DNA from: Polyrhizophydium stewartii
Taxonomy: Eukaryota; Chytridiomycota; Chytridiomycetes; Rhizophydiales
DNA: 16,877 nt
Assembly (NCBI GenBank): GCA_027604665.1
Contig: JADGIZ010000287.1
Location: 1 to 16,877 of the forward strand
Direction: 5' to 3'
Shown here: positions 14,000 to 16,877 of the stretch, one piece after another
How positions within the stretch are numbered: the first letter of the stretch is position 1
How the letters are laid out: every line of letters starts with the position of its first letter
Notes under the pieces: model-generated
What the model was told of the DNA's origin: nothing
Seen by the model: only the letters and a program-made list of their open reading frames with translations
Database searches by the model: none
Program-made: the position numbers and the translations under genes

Positions 14000-15490
14000 T
14001 TAGAAGGCAATGGTGACGTCTCCCGAGTCGGCCGCCACAGTAATGACTGAAGCCGTCTTGCCAACGGGCTCCACATGGCCGGACTTGCGATGATCGCTCT
14101 CCTGCGTGACGACGGCCGCCCTGCCTCTGATGCGCACCCTGTCGCCTTGCGCGGTAAACGTGCCGCCGAACCCAGCAGCGACATCGAGCTTGGTGTTGCC
14201 GGTGCCGCTCTTGGCAAACGTCTGCGACCCCGGCAGCGGGTTGACGTCGAGCTTGTTGTCGCCGCTGTCCGTCCGCGAGTCAAGCTGCATATACCCGACG
14301 ACAGACGACTTGACATCGCCGGAACTTGCCCCTAAAATAGCCAAGCACTCGGCAGCCGGGTCACTGCCGACAAAGTTCAACTCGACCTTGACGTTGCCAG
14401 AAGACGACACGGCGCGTGCCTTGTTGATGACGCCGGCCCTAATCTTGACGTTGCCTGAGTTGGACTCGAGATCGACACTGTGTACAGACATATCCCTGAT
14501 GCTGATGTCACCACCCACTGCTCGCGCAGTCACAGTGCCGCTGGCAATCAGAGTGTTGATGTCGATGTTGGTGCTGTGCGTGCTGAAATGGGCGGCAGCC
14601 GCGCCAACGCAGTCCAAGCGGATGCTGCCGGTAATTGCCTTGACGTCAAGGAGCATCTGCGTCTCAAGGGTGCCGGCCTTGATGTTGCCCGAACTAGAGG
14701 AAAGAACGGCCGAGATGGCACGGATCTGCTCGAACTTGGCGTCGCCCGCGTCTGCTGCAACGTTGAAGGAGGCAGCTTGGACGGACGAGACCTTGACTGT
14801 GCCCGACGACGATCGGACACCAAGAACGTCTCCCGAGGAGAGGCTGCTGGCAGAGATGTTGCCTGTGTCCGAGTGGATTTCGAGCTGGCTGCTGGCTGAG
14901 ACGGCGTCCATCTTGATGTCGCCAGAGGTCGTCAGGATCTGCGCAGGCCCGGCGACGGTAATCTGGCCGATGACGATGTCCATCCAGTCCGAGGCAAGCC
15001 TCAGCGATTGCGCGGCCAGCTGGCGCACGATCAGGGCGGAGCTGTCGGTCATGATGACGATGCCGGTCGTTGGATTGGCATGCGTGAACGACACCGAGAC
15101 GTTGCCGAGCTGCCCGACAAGCGGGCTGATCTCGAGCTGGCCCAGGTGCACCTTGGCGTCGATCACGAGATCAAGCCCCGTGGCCACCGAGTCCGGCAAG
15201 CTCAGCACAAGCTGCAAGGTCGGCCGGTGCCGGCGCGTGGAGCCGAGTTCGAGCCGGAAGCCCTCGCGCGGGGTGGCGAACGAGAAGCGTGCCGCGCCGT
15301 CGACGAACGAGTGGCTCAGAACCGGCACAAGGTTGCTTCTGCCCGGCTGGAAGGCATAGAACAGCGTGGCGGCCTTCTCGTCGGTGCTTCGGTGAACGGT
15401 GATGTCGGCGACCACGCTCGAGTCTACGGTGATGCTGATGGCGCGCACGAGCGGCCAGGCGAGGGTGTCTGAACCCAGAGCAGCCGCCAT
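14000..15490 (-). CDS. DUF4097-like beta-solenoid repeat protein (paralogue A)
   Basis: 496 residues in one uninterrupted exon from the ATG at 15490. Residues from about 190 onward contain around 13 copies of a ~20-residue rung whose core reads S-S-G-(D/N)-(I/V)-K, for example TTSGDIKMDAV, SSSGTVKVSSV, SNSGNVKIRAG and SSGDVKSSVVG. This matches the DUF4097 / putative-adhesin right-handed beta-solenoid pattern, common in bacteria and also seen in fungi. The first ~180 residues are a non-repeat domain. The C-terminus carries NPLPGSQTFAKS and GTF-x-AQGDRVRIRG, shared with the paralogue at 15851. The function is unknown. I see no clear signal peptide or membrane helix from this start. A 5' exon (15681 or 15609 to 15555) could be joined by a 62-nt GT-AG intron (15554-15493) in the correct phase, extending the N-terminus by a Pro/Arg-rich stretch. 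Confidence 0.85.
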   Translation of the reverse strand: MAAALGSDTLAWPLVRAISITVDSSVVADITVHRSTDEKAATLFYAFQPGRSNLVPVLSHSFVDGAARFSFATPREGFRLELGSTRRHRPTLQLVLSLPDSVATGLDLVIDAKVHLGQLEISPLVGQLGNVSVSFTHANPTTGIVIMTDSSALIVRQLAAQSLRLASDWMDIVIGQITVAGPAQILTTSGDIKMDAVSASSQLEIHSDTGNISASSLSSGDVLGVRSSSGTVKVSSVQAASFNVAADAGDAKFEQIRAISAVLSSSSGNIKAGTLETQMLLDVKAITGSIRLDCVGAAAAHFSTHSTNIDINTLIASGTVTARAVGGDISIRDMSVHSVDLESNSGNVKIRAGVINKARAVSSSGNVKVELNFVGSDPAAECLAILGASSGDVKSSVVGYMQLDSRTDSGDNKLDVNPLPGSQTFAKSGTGNTKLDVAAGFGGTFTAQGDRVRIRGRAAVVTQESDHRKSGHVEPVGKTASVITVAADSGDVTIAF

Positions 15491-15850
15491 CCCTGCTATG
15501 CTTGCGTAGGGCGGCAGTGCCGGGCGCTGTGAGTTGAGGCAACTGGAGACGGACCTTGCCGCTGGTCATTTGGAGGCGTCGCAGCCAATCGGCGTGGTCC
15601 ACGCTTCATCGAGGCGGGTGCCGCGGACGGCTGTGACGCGGCCGCGCACTGCTCGTCGCGGCGAGGCGTATGCAGGATCATGTGGCTGGGCTGCGGCCGC
15701 CTGGCGGTTGGCCTTAACTGGAGCAGTTCATGGGGCCGCTTAGCCACAAGAATCTGAAAGGCGATCAAGTCAGCCCGAATCTCGCATTAACGCCAGTGAT
15801 GGGCCAAGCGTTGGTTTATTATCAAAGATGAGAGATGTTCAGGTATGGAA
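15491..15850 (-). other. 360-bp intergenic region between the solenoid paralogues
   Basis: It holds a possible first coding exon of paralogue A (ATG at 15681 or 15609, donor at 15554), its likely promoter, and the 3' UTR of paralogue B. AT content rises between about 15740 and 15850, unlike the GC-rich coding sequence around it. I find no RNA gene. Confidence 0.5.
15815..15820 (-). terminator. AATAAA poly(A) signal of paralogue B
   Basis: A canonical AATAAA on the minus strand starts 31 nt after the TGA at 15853-15851, in an AT-richer stretch (tttgataataaacc). It is the only perfect AATAAA I found in a 3'-flank position in this window. Confidence 0.65.
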
Positions 15851-16877
15851 TCAAAATGTGATTGTGGTGCTGCCGGAGCTTGCGGACGCCTCGATCACCC
15901 CGCCGCCCTTCTCGGGATTGCCGACAGCGCCAGACTTGCGCTTGTCAGTGTCCTCGACGAGCATCACGCCACCGCCTCTGATGCGAGCGTTGTCGCCGCG
16001 GGCCTTGAACGTGCCGTTGAAGCCAGCGCTGACGTCGATCTTGGTGTTGCCGCTGCTGCTCTTGGCAAACGTCTGGGATCCAGGCAGCGGGTTGATCTCG
16101 AGCTTGTTGTCGCCGCTGCTCGTCTGCGAGTCGAGTCGCATGTACCCTGCAACCGACGCCTTCACGTTGCCAGAGCTTGTCGACAGGACGACATCGCGCT
16201 GAGCTGTCGCATCGGTGCCAAAGAAGGTGAGGTCGACCACGACATTGCCCGACGTGGACGACGCGCTCGCCTTGTTGATGATGCCGGCCCTGGTCTTGAC
16301 GTCGCCCGAGCTGGACTCGAATTCAAACGTGTGCGCCGAGAGGTCTCTGACAACGATGTCGCCGCTGGTTGTCTTGGCAGTGACGGTGCCGCCGGCCGTC
16401 AGCGTTTCGATGTTGACACCGCCGCTGCGCGACTTGAAATGTGCCGCGGCCGCGCCAAGACGGCTGATGCTCGTCTTGCCCGAGGTCGTCTTGAGGTCGA
16501 GGAGCACCTGCGTCTCGACCGCGTCCGACTTGATGTCGCCGGATAAGGTTTGCAGGACCGCCGAGACGGCGCGGATCTGGTCAACCTTGATGTTGCCCGA
16601 CGTGGACTCGATGTTGATCGAGTGGGCCTGAGCCGCGGAGGCCTTGACCTTGCCCGAGGACGTTTTGACGCCAAGGCGGTCGGCGGCCGAGAGCACGCCT
16701 CCCACTACGTCGCCCGATGTCGACTCGATGTCAAGCGGGCCGGCGGTCGAGATGGTCTCGATCTTGATCGTGCCCGACGACGTCTGGAGGTGCGCAGGGC
16801 CAGCAACGGTGATTTGGCCGAGGTCCTGGTTGAACGAGGTTGTCTTGACCCGGAGCGACTGGGACGCAAGCCGAGGG
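15851..16877 (-). CDS. DUF4097-like beta-solenoid repeat protein (paralogue B), 5' end beyond the window
   Basis: An open frame from the right edge to the TGA at 15853-15851 gives about 341 residues of the C-terminal part, without introns. It has the same ~20-residue rungs (QTSSGTIKIETI, ESTSGDVV, KTSSGKVKA, ESTSGNIKVDQI, ESSSGDVKTRAG, STSSGNVKAS) and the same C-terminal block as paralogue A. Order and length of rungs match from GQITVAGPA onward, and by eye roughly half or more of the residues are identical. The GTG near 16705 is an internal codon, not a start, because the frame continues upstream with matching solenoid sequence. It is in tandem with paralogue A, same orientation, upstream of it. 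Function unknown; the start and any signal peptide cannot be judged here. Confidence 0.87.
   Translation of the reverse strand, partial: PRLASQSLRVKTTSFNQDLGQITVAGPAHLQTSSGTIKIETISTAGPLDIESTSGDVVGGVLSAADRLGVKTSSGKVKASAAQAHSINIESTSGNIKVDQIRAVSAVLQTLSGDIKSDAVETQVLLDLKTTSGKTSISRLGAAAAHFKSRSGGVNIETLTAGGTVTAKTTSGDIVVRDLSAHTFEFESSSGDVKTRAGIINKASASSTSGNVVVDLTFFGTDATAQRDVVLSTSSGNVKASVAGYMRLDSQTSSGDNKLEINPLPGSQTFAKSSSGNTKIDVSAGFNGTFKARGDNARIRGGGVMLVEDTDKRKSGAVGNPEKGGGVIEASASSGSTTITF

Noticed and set aside
14106..15359. Plus-strand open frame of over 400 codons opposite paralogue A
   Set aside because: It is a mirror of the repetitive SSG-rung coding sequence; low-complexity translation with no family features.

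Overview
The window is GC-rich eukaryotic nuclear DNA, almost certainly from an early-diverging, flagellated (chytrid-like) fungus. Genes are split by many short introns of about 58-75 nt with GT..AG ends. A histidine-biosynthesis enzyme argues against an animal. A KIF24-type kinesin-13 and MCM8, both lost from most Dikarya, argue for a ciliated lineage. The taxonomic call is inference; the gene identities rest on motifs I could read after splicing the exons by hand.

Layout. On the minus strand, three genes lie head to tail and read from right to left: HIS5 (9313-7812), SEC15 (7782-4354) and a SAM-domain kinesin-13 of the KIF24 type (4279 to beyond the left edge). The gaps are only 29 and 74 bp. 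A 142-bp divergent promoter (9314-9455) separates HIS5 from two plus-strand genes: an unrecognised 199-residue coiled-coil protein (9456-10307) and MCM8 (10357-13933). MCM8 converges, 66 bp away, on a minus-strand pair of tandem paralogues (15490-14000, and 15851 to beyond the right edge). These encode DUF4097-like beta-solenoid proteins built from repeats of roughly 20 residues and have almost no introns.

How they work together. There is no single pathway. KIF24 (centriole and microtubule-end depolymerase), SEC15 (exocyst vesicle tethering), HIS5 (histidine synthesis) and MCM8 (recombination helicase) are housekeeping or cell-biological genes in a very compact block. The divergent promoter may couple HIS5 to the unknown small protein. 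The tightly packed minus-strand trio probably has overlapping UTRs.

Most notable points: four probable GC-AG introns crowded into the 3' third of MCM8; an N-terminal SAM domain on the kinesin, hidden behind three short exons; an inverted repeat at the left edge that replaces the expected kinesin C-terminus and looks like a fold-back artefact; stop-free introns whose lengths are multiples of three, one splitting the MCM8 Walker A motif; and the tandem intron-poor solenoid genes.
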